Positions 16,379 through 24,722 of a DNA stretch of 64,000 bases are shown piece by piece. Below the pieces are notes generated by a model. The model saw only the letters and a list, made by a program, of their open reading frames with translations, was not told the origin of the DNA and did no database searches. Location: contig NZ_DF238944.1 in NCBI RefSeq assembly GCF_000400995.2, forward strand, positions 17,186 to 81,185. The letters run 5' to 3'. Origin of the DNA: Acidovorax sp. MR-S7 (GTDB taxonomy: Bacteria > Pseudomonadota > Gammaproteobacteria > Burkholderiales > Burkholderiaceae_C). The position numbers and the translations under genes are program-made. The first letter of the stretch is position 1. Every line of letters begins with the position of its first letter.

Positions 16379-17244
16379 AAGCGCCGCAGCAGGGCCTGCC
16401 GCAGCAGGCGCGAGGCCCGGTCGCGGATCTGCAGCGGGCTGTGGCCCGGCCGGGGCCGCGCACGCGCGTCGGCACACGCGGCCAGGAAGTCGTGCAGAAG
16501 CGGCGAGTCGTCCAGCGCCGAACCGCTTGCGGCGCGGAACTCCGGGTGCCACTGCGTGGCTGCGATGTAGCCGCGCCCATGGCGCGGGTGGCGGCGGATG
16601 GCCTCGGGCACGGCGTCGGGGTAGCTCCAGGCCTCGATGTCGAAGCCCGGCGCAAGGTTCTTGATGCCCTGGTGGTGGATGCTGTTGACCGTCACGCGCG
16701 GCTGGCCGGGGTACAGGCGCGCCAGGCGCGAACCCGGCACGATGTCCACCTCGTGGAAATGCTGGTCGTAGGTGCTGGCGTTGCGGTGCTGCATGGCGCC
16801 GGGGTGCTGCGTCTCGATGTCCTGGTAGAGCGTGCCGCCGAAGGCCACGTTGATGAGCTGTAGGCCCCGGCACACGCCGAAGATGGGCTTGCCCTCCTGC
16901 TCGAAGGCCTCGACCACGGCCAGGTCGTACAGGTCGCGCACACGGTCACCCAGCCAGGCGTCCTTGAGCGGCACTTCGCCGTAGCTGCCCGGCCACACGT
17001 CGGCGCCGCCGTGCATGACCACGCCGTCGAGCCACTCCGCGTAGTGCTTGAGGGTCACGTCGCCACGCGCCGTCTCGCCCGTGGGGCAGGGCACCATGAC
17101 CACCAGCGCGCCGGCCGACATGATCCAGTGCGCGATGGACTGCTCCACGTACTGCAGGGTCTTGTTGGTGAACAGCGGCCGCGCGGGGTCGGCATGCGAA
17201 AAACAGGCCGATAGGCCGATCTTGAGGCGGTGAGAAAAATTCAT
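16375..17244 (-). CDS. Class I glutamine amidotransferase-like hydrolase (peptidase C26, PuuD-like)
   Basis: Cytoplasmic gamma-glutamyl hydrolase family, about 289 aa. The nucleophile elbow is IFGVCRGLQLINV (Cys125 from the ATG at 17244), and the His-Glu pair is in ATQWHPEF. An early MHGGADVWP block also fits gamma-glutamyl-GABA hydrolases. A GTG four codons upstream is an alternative start. The stop overlaps the GntR stop on the other strand (shared CTAG at 16375-16378), so the genes converge with no terminator space. No polyamine genes are near; the substrate is unknown. Confidence 0.82.
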   Translation of the reverse strand: MNFSHRLKIGLSACFSHADPARPLFTNKTLQYVEQSIAHWIMSAGALVVMVPCPTGETARGDVTLKHYAEWLDGVVMHGGADVWPGSYGEVPLKDAWLGDRVRDLYDLAVVEAFEQEGKPIFGVCRGLQLINVAFGGTLYQDIETQHPGAMQHRNASTYDQHFHEVDIVPGSRLARLYPGQPRVTVNSIHHQGIKNLAPGFDIEAWSYPDAVPEAIRRHPRHGRGYIAATQWHPEFRAASGSALDDSPLLHDFLAACADARARPRPGHSPLQIRDRASRLLRQALLRRF

Positions 17245-17373
17245 CGTCAAGGGCACTTTCGTGATCTATTGTGCGGCCGGGCGTGCGGCTCGGCTGTAGG
17301 AACAGGCCGCCGCGACGGGATAATTTCACCCAACAGGGCCATGCGGCCTATTCGAACACCAGAGGGGACCCCC

Positions 17374-20300
17374 ATGCCAACCATCGCCCTGCGTCTGAGC
17401 GCCTGCAGCCTGGCCTGCGCGCTGGCCTGGCCCTGCACCGCGCCGGCCGCCGTGCCGCCGGGCGCCGCGGCCGAGATCCTGAGCCTGCAGGGCCTGGGCG
17501 ACCAGCGCCCGGCCGCCGCCACGCAGTGGCAGCCCGCGCGCGCCGCGCAGCCGCTGGCGGCGGGCGACTCCGTGCGCACGCGCGAGGCCGCCAAGATGGC
17601 CGTGCTGTTCGCCGACCAGACGCAGGTGCGCCTGCACCAGAACACCACACTGCAGGTCAAGTCGCTCGCTACGCCCGCGCAGCCGCTGACCCGCCTGGTG
17701 CTGGATGCGGGCCGCGCCTGGGCGCAGACCAAGCGCGCCGACGGCTCGCGGCTGGAGGTGCAGACGCCCGCGGCCGTGGCCGCCATCCGCGGCACCGACT
17801 GGGACCTGGAGGTGGGGCCGGACGGCCGCACCGTGCTCACCGTGCTCTCGGGCGTGGTGGAGCTGTCCAACAACCAGGGCCAGGTGCGCGTGGCGGCCAA
17901 CGAGGCCGCGCTGGCCGAGGTGGGCAAGGCCCCCGTGCGCCTGGTGCTGAGCCGTCCGCGCGACCGCATCCAGTGGGTCAACGCCCTGCGGGCCGACCCC
18001 GCGCCGCACCTCGCGGCCGAGCCCCTGCCCGCGCCGCTGCAGCCCCTGCAGCAGGCGCTGCAGGCGGGCGACGCGGCCCGTGCCCGCACGGCGCTGGATG
18101 CCGCGCGCACCGCGCTGCCGCCTGCCTGGCAGGCCGCGGCCGAATCCGCCGTGCTGCTGGCCGAGGGTGATACCGCCGCCGCGCGCCAGCGCCTGCTGGC
18201 CCAGACCCGCGCTGCGCAGGAGGGCACGCCCGCCGCCGCGTGGCTGATGCTGTCGGATCTGCAGCTCATGGACGGCGACAGCGCCGCCGCCGAGGCCACG
18301 CTGCGCGCCGGCCTGCGCCAGCGCCCGGGCCACGGCGCGCTCACCGCGCAGCTCGCACGCGCGCAGCTGCTGGCCGACCGGCTGGACGACAGCAGCCGCA
18401 CCCTCGCGGGCCACGAGGCCGCGCAGGACCTGGCCTTGGCGCTGGTGCGCGCGGAACTCGCGCGCCGGCGCGGCGACGCGCCCGCCACCCTGGCGCAGTA
18501 CACCCAGGCCACGCAGGTCGCGCCGCAGGACGCGCGCGGCTGGCAAGGCCTGGGCAGCGCCCAGGCCGAGCGCGAGGACACCGTGCCCGCGCGCCGCCAC
18601 CTGCAGCAGGCGCTGGCCCTGTCCGCCCGCGCGCCGGGCGCGGCCGGCGAGCTGGGCACGCTGGAGACGCTGGCCAACCGCTTCGACCCGGCCCAGGACG
18701 CCTTCGCCCAGGCGCTGGCCGCCAACCCGGCCGACTACGTGGCCTTGACCGGCCTGGGCCTGCTGCACCTCAAGCGCGGCGAGCCCGCGCAGGCGCTGGA
18801 CGCCTTCCTGCGCGCCGGCGTCATGGAGCCGCGCTACGCCCGCGCCAAGACCTGGACGGCCGTGGCCTACTACCAGCTCGGCCGCCATGCAGACGCCGTG
18901 GGCGCGCTGGAGCAGGCCATCGCGCTCGACGACAAGGATCCCGTGCCCCACCTGCTGCTGGCGCGCATCCACACCGACCTATTTCAGCCCGGCGACGCCG
19001 TGGCCGCCGCGCGCGAGGGCGTGGCGCGCATGCCCTACCTCAAGTCGCTCAACCAGATCGCCAACGACCAGCAGGGCAGCGCCAACCTGGGCGCGTCGCT
19101 GGCCTTCTTCGGCCTGGAGGACTGGGCGCTGGAGCTGGCCCAGCAGAGCCATTACCCCTACTGGGGCGCGAGCCACCTGTTCCTGGCCGACCGCTATCCG
19201 GGCGAGTTCAACAAGAACTCCGCCCTCATGCAGGGCTTCCTCACCGATCCCATGGCCTTCGGCGCCAGCCAGCGCCACTCCTCGCTGCTGCAGCAGCCCG
19301 GCGTGCACGGATCGGCGGGGCTCACGCTGGAGAAGGAGTTCCACCACCGCAGCATGCCGGCCGTCACCCTCAACGGCATGGACAACCGGCACGTGCCCGT
19401 ATCGTGGTTCCTCAAGGCCCAGTCCCTCAACAGCCGCGAGCCCATCGACGTGGGCGTGTCCGACGCGCCGGCCATGCGCGACGAGTCCGGCCCCGGCGAC
19501 ACCCGCGCCGAGGTCTACACCCTGGGCCTGGGCCTGCAGCCCACCGAGCGACTGAACCTCTTCGCCTACGCCAGCCATTTCGACATGCGCCTGCGCGGGC
19601 GCAACCAGATGGACCTGCTGGGCCTGGGGCAGGACTACGAGCACACGCGCATGGACCACACATTGCGCCAGGGCGCGGCGGGCCTGTCGTACCGCTGGAG
19701 CCCGGTGGAGCAGACCTGGTTCAAGCTCGGCCGCAGCCTGGAGCACACCACGGCCGCCAATGCCCCCGCGCTGTTCGTCAACCCGCCCGTGGCCGGCGTG
19801 CTGGGGCTGGCGGCCGATCCCGCGCGGCGCCTGTCGGAGCTGCAGGTGCGCCACACGCTGGATGCCGCGCCCGGCACCCGCCTGGGCGCCACGCTGGAGC
19901 ACGCCGTCGAGAAACAGACCAGCATCGTGGAAGGCTACGGCCCCGTCTACGGCGCGGCCGGCCTGGCCGACGTGATGCTGTTCGCCGGCCAGAACCGCAT
20001 CGACCGGCGCTACAGCAGCCTCACGCTGGCGCTGCAGCAGGCGCTGTCGCCTGCTGCCACGCTGGACGCGGCCCTGGGCTGGCAGCGCATACGCCACCGC
20101 GTGCAGGGCGAGAACATGGTGGCCCTGGTGGCCGCGCAGGCCGTCGTGACCGACACCGCCACGCGCCACGACACCGAGCACACCTTCACCCCGCGCCTGG
20201 GCCTGGTGTGGCGCCCGGCGGCCGGGGCCACGCTGCGCGTGGCCTACCAGGACTGGCAGCGGCCCCTGTCCACCGCCACCCTGGCCGGCGTGGAAACCGC

Positions 20301-20967
20301 CGGCATTCCCGTGGAAGACCGCCTGGTGCAGGCGGGCGGTCGCCAGCGGCGCAGCGTGGCGCAACTGGGGCTGGAGCTGGGCGAGCGCACCTACGCCACG
20401 CTGCGCGCCGACCACCTGCGCATCGCCAACCCCGGCACCGTGGGCGTGGACCTGCGCACGCCCTCCATGCCGTTCCTGGAGGAGCTGCGCAACCAGCAGA
20501 CCGTCAACCTGTCCACCGCCGACGTGCTCGAAGGCTCGCCGGACTTCGAGCGCGGCACCCTCAGCGTGCTGGGCGCGGGCGTGAACCACCTGTTCAGCCG
20601 CCACTGGTCCGGCTACGCCAAGTACCTCTACCAGCACAGCCGCAGCAGCTACGTGCAGGGCAGCTCGGGCGACGTGCTATCGGGCCGGCAGGTGCCCTTC
20701 GTGCCGCGCCACACTGCCGTGCTGGGCACCACCTGGGCCGGCGCCCAGGGCTGGTACCTGAGCGCACGCGCCGTCCACCGCTCGCAGCGCTTCGAGGACA
20801 AGGAGAACCTCACCCGCCGGCCCGCCGGCTGGGGCCTGGACCTGCTGGCCTACTGGGAGACGGCGGACAAGCGCTGGATCGTCGGCGTGGCGGCGCTCAA
20901 CCTGTTCGCGCCCTCGTCGCCGCGCTACTCGGAGCGGTATGTCATCGACGCGCGCTACCGCTTCTAA
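17374..20967 (+). CDS. FecR-TPR-outer-membrane beta-barrel fusion protein
   Basis: A 1197-aa exported protein with three parts. A signal peptide (to about residue 26) is followed by a FecR domain (about 65-165: GDSVRTREAAKMAVLF, VQTPAAVAAIRGTDWDLEV, LSGVVELSN). A long TPR solenoid comes next (about 210-600; for example VALTGLGLLHLKRGEPAQAL). The C-terminal half (about 690-1197) is rich in alternating aromatic strands like an outer-membrane barrel and ends with YVIDARYRF. AGAGGGGA before the ATG at 17374 supports the start. The end overlaps the CHASE2 cyclase gene by 29 bases, so the two are coupled. It may sense something at the outer membrane and signal to the cyclase; this is inference. Confidence 0.8.
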   Translation: MPTIALRLSACSLACALAWPCTAPAAVPPGAAAEILSLQGLGDQRPAAATQWQPARAAQPLAAGDSVRTREAAKMAVLFADQTQVRLHQNTTLQVKSLATPAQPLTRLVLDAGRAWAQTKRADGSRLEVQTPAAVAAIRGTDWDLEVGPDGRTVLTVLSGVVELSNNQGQVRVAANEAALAEVGKAPVRLVLSRPRDRIQWVNALRADPAPHLAAEPLPAPLQPLQQALQAGDAARARTALDAARTALPPAWQAAAESAVLLAEGDTAAARQRLLAQTRAAQEGTPAAAWLMLSDLQLMDGDSAAAEATLRAGLRQRPGHGALTAQLARAQLLADRLDDSSRTLAGHEAAQDLALALVRAELARRRGDAPATLAQYTQATQVAPQDARGWQGLGSAQAEREDTVPARRHLQQALALSARAPGAAGELGTLETLANRFDPAQDAFAQALAANPADYVALTGLGLLHLKRGEPAQALDAFLRAGVMEPRYARAKTWTAVAYYQLGRHADAVGALEQAIALDDKDPVPHLLLARIHTDLFQPGDAVAAAREGVARMPYLKSLNQIANDQQGSANLGASLAFFGLEDWALELAQQSHYPYWGASHLFLADRYPGEFNKNSALMQGFLTDPMAFGASQRHSSLLQQPGVHGSAGLTLEKEFHHRSMPAVTLNGMDNRHVPVSWFLKAQSLNSREPIDVGVSDAPAMRDESGPGDTRAEVYTLGLGLQPTERLNLFAYASHFDMRLRGRNQMDLLGLGQDYEHTRMDHTLRQGAAGLSYRWSPVEQTWFKLGRSLEHTTAANAPALFVNPPVAGVLGLAADPARRLSELQVRHTLDAAPGTRLGATLEHAVEKQTSIVEGYGPVYGAAGLADVMLFAGQNRIDRRYSSLTLALQQALSPAATLDAALGWQRIRHRVQGENMVALVAAQAVVTDTATRHDTEHTFTPRLGLVWRPAAGATLRVAYQDWQRPLSTATLAGVETAGIPVEDRLVQAGGRQRRSVAQLGLELGERTYATLRADHLRIANPGTVGVDLRTPSMPFLEELRNQQTVNLSTADVLEGSPDFERGTLSVLGAGVNHLFSRHWSGYAKYLYQHSRSSYVQGSSGDVLSGRQVPFVPRHTAVLGTTWAGAQGWYLSARAVHRSQRFEDKENLTRRPAGWGLDLLAYWETADKRWIVGVAALNLFAPSSPRYSERYVIDARYRF

Positions 20968-22906
20968 AACATGGGCGGTGGCTCTCCTGGCCCTGGCATT
21001 GGTCTGGGCCGCGAGCTTCACGCGCGTCTGGCATGCGCTGGAGTTCAAGAGCTTCGACCTGCTCGCCACGGTCACGGCGCCCGGCCCCTCGCCGCTGCCC
21101 ATCGTGGTCCTGGCGATCGACGAGCCCACCTTCCAGCAGCTCGGCCAGGCATGGCCCTTCCCGCGCAGCATGCATGCGCAGCTGCTGGAGCGCCTGCGTG
21201 CCGACGGCGCGGCGGCCGTGGGCTTCGACGTGCTGTTCTCCGAGGCCTCGCGCGAGGAGGAGGACGCCGCCTTCGCCGAGGCCATCGCCCGCTTCACCCG
21301 GCAGGCCGCGCCCGTGGTGCTGGCCTCGGCGCGCGAGCGGGCCGACAACGCCAACGCCGACCTGTGGGTGCAGGTGCTGCCGCTGGCGCGCTTCGCGCAG
21401 GCCGGGGCGATCGCGGGCGAATCCATGGTGCAGCCGGACGACGACTTCGTCGTGCGCCGCGCGCACCACCACGCGGGCAGCTTCGCCGCGCGCATGGCCG
21501 CGCTGGCGGGCGGCGGGGCGCCGGACGGCACGCAGGAATACATCGTCTACCGAGGCCCGCGCGGCACCTTCGACACGCGCTCGTACTACCAGGCGCTGCT
21601 GCCCGGCCTGCTGCCGCCGGGCTTCTTCAAGGGCAAGACCGTGCTGGTGGGCCGCTCCGCACTCTCGGCCGTGGAGCTGTCGCACGCGCAGGCCGACCTG
21701 TTCAACTCGCCCTTCGCGGCGCTGGGCGGCGAGCGCCTGTTCCCCGGCGTGGAGCTGCAGGCCACGCTGATCGACAACCAGCTCACCGGCGCCGGCCTGC
21801 GCGGCGTGCCCGAGGGCTGGTCGCTGGCGCTGGTGGGCGCGGCCTGTGCGCTGCTGCTGGCGGCGGGGCGGCGTCTGCACCCGGGTGCGGCCGCCGCGCT
21901 GGCCGCCGCGCTGGCGGCGGGCGTGGCGCTGCTGTCGTGGGCGCTGTTCGCGCGCGGGCTGTGGCTGGCGCCGCTGTTTCCCATGGCCGCCGTGCTCGCG
22001 GTCTATGGCGCGATGGCGCTGGCGGCCTACGCGGCCACGCGGCGCCACGCGCGGCTCACGCGGGCCATGTTCGCGCAGTACGTGCCGCCCACCGTGGTCG
22101 AGCGCCTGGTCGCCCAGCCCCACCTGCTGCGCCTGGGCGGCGAGGCGCGCGAGGTGACGCTGATGTTCACCGACCTGGAGGGTTTCACCACCCTGTCCGA
22201 GCTGCTCAGCGCCGAGCAGACGGTGGAGCTGCTCACGCTCTACTTCAACACCATGACTCCGCTGATCCACGCCACCGGCGGCACGGTGGACAAGTTCATC
22301 GGCGATGCCGTCATGGCCTTCTGGGGGGCGCCGCTGGACGACGCCCACCATGCCGAGCACGCCGTGCGCGCCGCCCTGGCCATGCGCCAGGCCATGGAGG
22401 GACTGGCCGGGCGCCTGCGCGAGCGCGGCCTGCCGCCCGTGCACATGCGCATCGGCCTGCACACGGGCCGCGTGGTGGTGGGCAACGTGGGCTCCGAGCA
22501 GCGCTTTTCCTACACCGCCATCGGCGACGCGGTGAACCTCGCCGCGCGGCTGGAGGGGGCCAACAAGGCCTTCGGCACGCACATCCTGATGTCGGGCTCC
22601 ACGGCCGAGCGGCTGCCGCCCGAACTGGGCCTGCGCGCGCTGGACGACGTGATCGTCAAGGGCCGCAGCGAGCCCGTGCGCGTGTTCACCCCGTGCGACG
22701 ACGCGCGCGTGCGCGCCCTCAGCCGCGACGCGCTGCAGCACTTCCACGCCCGCCAATGGGCCGAGGCCGGGGCCAGCCTGGACGCCTTGTGTGCGCTGCT
22801 GCCCGGCGACCCCGCGGCGACCCGCCTGGCCGAGCGCCTGGAGCAGGCGCGCCGCCTGCCTGCCACGGCCGCCTGGCAGCCCGCTGTGGCGCTCGACAAG
22901 CTCTGA
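20939..22906 (+). CDS. CHASE2-domain adenylate cyclase (class III)
   Basis: Inner-membrane receptor cyclase, 655 aa. One N-terminal helix (about 11-30), a periplasmic CHASE2 sensor (about 35-285), then a cluster of helices (about 294-365) and a cytoplasmic class III cyclase domain (about 400-570). The metal-binding aspartates are in MFTDLEGF (Asp412) and IGDAVMAF (Asp456). Lys452 in VDKFIGD is the usual adenine-selecting lysine, and YTAIGDAVNLAARLEG carries the transition-state Asn/Arg pair, so it should make cAMP. A C-terminal helical tail follows. GGAG four bases before the ATG; the start lies inside the FecR-barrel gene. Confidence 0.9.
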   Translation: MSSTRATASKTWAVALLALALVWAASFTRVWHALEFKSFDLLATVTAPGPSPLPIVVLAIDEPTFQQLGQAWPFPRSMHAQLLERLRADGAAAVGFDVLFSEASREEEDAAFAEAIARFTRQAAPVVLASARERADNANADLWVQVLPLARFAQAGAIAGESMVQPDDDFVVRRAHHHAGSFAARMAALAGGGAPDGTQEYIVYRGPRGTFDTRSYYQALLPGLLPPGFFKGKTVLVGRSALSAVELSHAQADLFNSPFAALGGERLFPGVELQATLIDNQLTGAGLRGVPEGWSLALVGAACALLLAAGRRLHPGAAAALAAALAAGVALLSWALFARGLWLAPLFPMAAVLAVYGAMALAAYAATRRHARLTRAMFAQYVPPTVVERLVAQPHLLRLGGEAREVTLMFTDLEGFTTLSELLSAEQTVELLTLYFNTMTPLIHATGGTVDKFIGDAVMAFWGAPLDDAHHAEHAVRAALAMRQAMEGLAGRLRERGLPPVHMRIGLHTGRVVVGNVGSEQRFSYTAIGDAVNLAARLEGANKAFGTHILMSGSTAERLPPELGLRALDDVIVKGRSEPVRVFTPCDDARVRALSRDALQHFHARQWAEAGASLDALCALLPGDPAATRLAERLEQARRLPATAAWQPAVALDKL

Positions 22907-22977
22907 TGCTTGACCCCTATCAAGCCTTCGTGCCGGAGCACAGGCATGATGGAGGCGTTTTCACGAAAGGAGAAACC

Positions 22978-23322
22978 ATGCAGATCCAGGTGCACACCAA
23001 CGACCACATCCAGGGCGGCGAATCGCTCGTCCGCTGGGCCCAGGACGAGGCCGCCCAGCGGCTGGCGCGCTTTCGCGAGCACGTGACGCGCGTGGAGGTC
23101 TTCTTCTCCGACGTGGACGGCGGCAAGAGCGGCACGGCCGACAAGCGTTGCGTGATCGAGGCCCGCCCCGCCGGCCGCCAGCCCGTGGCCGCGCACGCCG
23201 AGGCCGCGAAGGTGGGCGATGCGTTCGCCGCCGCCGCCGACAAGCTGGTGCGCGCGCTGGGCGACGACCTGGAGCGCGCCAAGGACCGCCAGGGCCGCGA
23301 CACCATCCGCACGGTGTCCTGA
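22978..23322 (+). CDS. HPF/RaiA-family ribosome-associated protein
   Basis: The protein is 114 aa and cytosolic. The fold pattern of a beta strand (MQIQVHTND), a helix with ARFREHVTRVEVFFSD, then CVIEARPAGRQPVAAH and a final helix (AFAAAADKLVRALGDDLERAKDR) matches the short hibernation-promoting/RaiA family, which binds the 30S subunit in stationary phase. AAAGGAGA before the ATG at 22978 is a strong ribosome site. A repeat copy and a perfect terminator follow. It may be transcribed separately from the cyclase, 71 bases away. Confidence 0.82.
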   Translation: MQIQVHTNDHIQGGESLVRWAQDEAAQRLARFREHVTRVEVFFSDVDGGKSGTADKRCVIEARPAGRQPVAAHAEAAKVGDAFAAAADKLVRALGDDLERAKDRQGRDTIRTVS

Positions 23323-23335
23323 TAGATGCTTCTGT

Positions 23336-23388
23336 TTCGATAGCTGCTGGCGCTTGCCTGTCAAGCGCTAGAGCCTGATTTGGCTCAT
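23336..23388. repeat. Dispersed intergenic repeat (copy 3)
   Basis: Arms CGATAGCTGCTGGCGCTTG and CAAGCGCTAGAGCCTG, hairpin-forming, between the convergent HPF and TetR genes. Confidence 0.75.
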
Positions 23389-23394
23389 GTCCGA

Positions 23395-23430
23395 GGGCTG
23401 TAGGCGCGCGCGGCGCCTACAGCCCTTTTT
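23395..23430 (+). terminator. Perfect 13-bp stem intrinsic terminator
   Basis: GGGCTGTAGGCGC (23395-23407) and GCGCCTACAGCCC (23413-23425) pair perfectly around the loop GCGCG, followed by TTTTT. It ends + strand transcription of the HPF gene. The TAG stop and last codons of the convergent TetR gene lie in the right arm. Confidence 0.88.
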
Positions 23431-24058
23431 CCACCATGTCGAGCAGCCGCTGGGCCACCGCGTCCATCTGCGGGCCCACGGCACGGCCCAGGGGGCCGTC
23501 GATGACGAGCATGGCCAGGCCGTGCACGGCGGACCAGGCGAGGAACTCCGCGCCTGGCCGGCGCTCGGTCGGCAGGGCGCCGCTGGCCACCAGGCGGTCG
23601 AGCGCGGCGCCCAGCAGCTGGTACGGGTCGAGCCCGCTGGCGCCGGCCTTGTCGCCGCCTCCGGGAGTGTCCGCGCCGAGGTCGCCCGCGGCCGCGAAGG
23701 CGGTGTGGAACAGCCCCGTCTCCTCGCGCGCGAAGCGCAGGTAGCCCAGGCCCACGGCGCGCACGCAGGCGCGGGCATGGTCGGCCGCGGGCAGGTCCGG
23801 CGGCACGGTGGCCAGTTCCGCCTCCATGGCGCGGGCCACGGCGGCCAGCGCGTGGGCGCGTACGGCCTCCAGCAGGTCCTGCCGGTTGGCGAAATGGCGG
23901 TAGGCCGCGTTGGGCGCCACGCCCGCCTGCCGCGTGGCCTCGCGCAGCACGATGGCCTGCGGGCCGCCGGCGCGGGCCTGGGCGATGCCGGCCTCCAGCA
24001 GCGCGCGGCGCAGGTCGCCGTGGCGGTAGGTGCTGCGGGTGCGGGCAGACGTGGCCAT
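23417..24058 (-). CDS. TetR/AcrR-family transcriptional regulator
   Basis: The protein is 213 aa. An N-terminal helix-turn-helix (about residues 10-60) contains YRHGDLRRALLEAG, then ATRQAGVAPNAAYRHFANRQDLLEAV. The C-terminal ligand domain has the TetR_C-like run RFAREETGLFHTAF. The start codon overlaps the stop of the DUF924 gene by one base (TGATG), so they form a two-gene operon. Target and ligand are not evident; DUF924 may be co-regulated. Confidence 0.87.
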   Translation of the reverse strand: MATSARTRSTYRHGDLRRALLEAGIAQARAGGPQAIVLREATRQAGVAPNAAYRHFANRQDLLEAVRAHALAAVARAMEAELATVPPDLPAADHARACVRAVGLGYLRFAREETGLFHTAFAAAGDLGADTPGGGDKAGASGLDPYQLLGAALDRLVASGALPTERRPGAEFLAWSAVHGLAMLVIDGPLGRAVGPQMDAVAQRLLDMVEKGL

Positions 24059-24624
24059 CAGAACGCGCTGCCGGGCTGCTGCAGGAAGTCCCGCTCCTCG
24101 GGCGTGCTGGCGCGCCCCAGCGCGGCGTTGCGGTGCGGGTAGCGGTGGAAGCGCGCGATGATGGCCTCGTGCTGGTGTGCGTAGTCCAGGCTCTCCGCCG
24201 CGCCCAGTGCGGTGAACAGGCGCAGCGATTCCTGCTGCACGCGCAGCGACTCGCTGTGCATGTAGGGCATGTAGAGGAAGGCGCGCCGCTGCGGGGGCAG
24301 CTGCGCATCCAGGCCCTGGGCTACGGCCTCCTGCGCGAGCGCGAGCGCCATGCCGTCCTGCGCGAAGGCCGCGGGCGCACCGCGGTGCAGGTTGCGCGAG
24401 AACTGGTCCAGCACGATGACCTCGGCCAGCCGGCCCGGCGCGTCCGTGCGCCAGTGCCACAGCTCGCCCTGGGCGGCCTGCGCGTGCAGCGCCGCGAAGC
24501 GCGTACGGATGGCGGTGTCGAAGGCGTCGTCCTTGGCGAACCATTGCCGGGGCGTGCTCTCGTCGAACCAGAAGCGCAGCACCTCGGCCGCCGTGGCGGC
24601 GATGGGGGGCAGGGATGTGTCCAT
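24058..24624 (-). CDS. DUF924 family protein
   Basis: The protein is 188 aa and soluble. Family marks are EVLRFWFDESTPRQWFAKDDAFD at the start, then VIVLDQFSRNLHRG and the LYMPYMHSESLRVQQ core, with an all-helical TPR-like fold expected. Function unknown. It sits just before the tetR gene, with a dispersed repeat between it and the GGDEF-EAL gene upstream. Confidence 0.85.
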   Translation of the reverse strand: MDTSLPPIAATAAEVLRFWFDESTPRQWFAKDDAFDTAIRTRFAALHAQAAQGELWHWRTDAPGRLAEVIVLDQFSRNLHRGAPAAFAQDGMALALAQEAVAQGLDAQLPPQRRAFLYMPYMHSESLRVQQESLRLFTALGAAESLDYAHQHEAIIARFHRYPHRNAALGRASTPEERDFLQQPGSAF

Positions 24625-24668
24625 GGGCCAAGTATCGCCTGCCGGCCGGCGCGGCCTGGATGCTTCTG

Positions 24669-24722
24669 AAAGAATAGCTGCTTGCGCTTGCCCAATAAGC
24701 GCTGGAGGCCGATTCGGCTATG
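24669..24722. repeat. Dispersed intergenic repeat (copy 4)
   Basis: Arms AATAGCTGCTTGCGCTTG and TAAGCGCTGGAGGCC. Its end (GGCTATGA) contains the stop codon of the minus-strand response-regulator gene. Confidence 0.75.
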
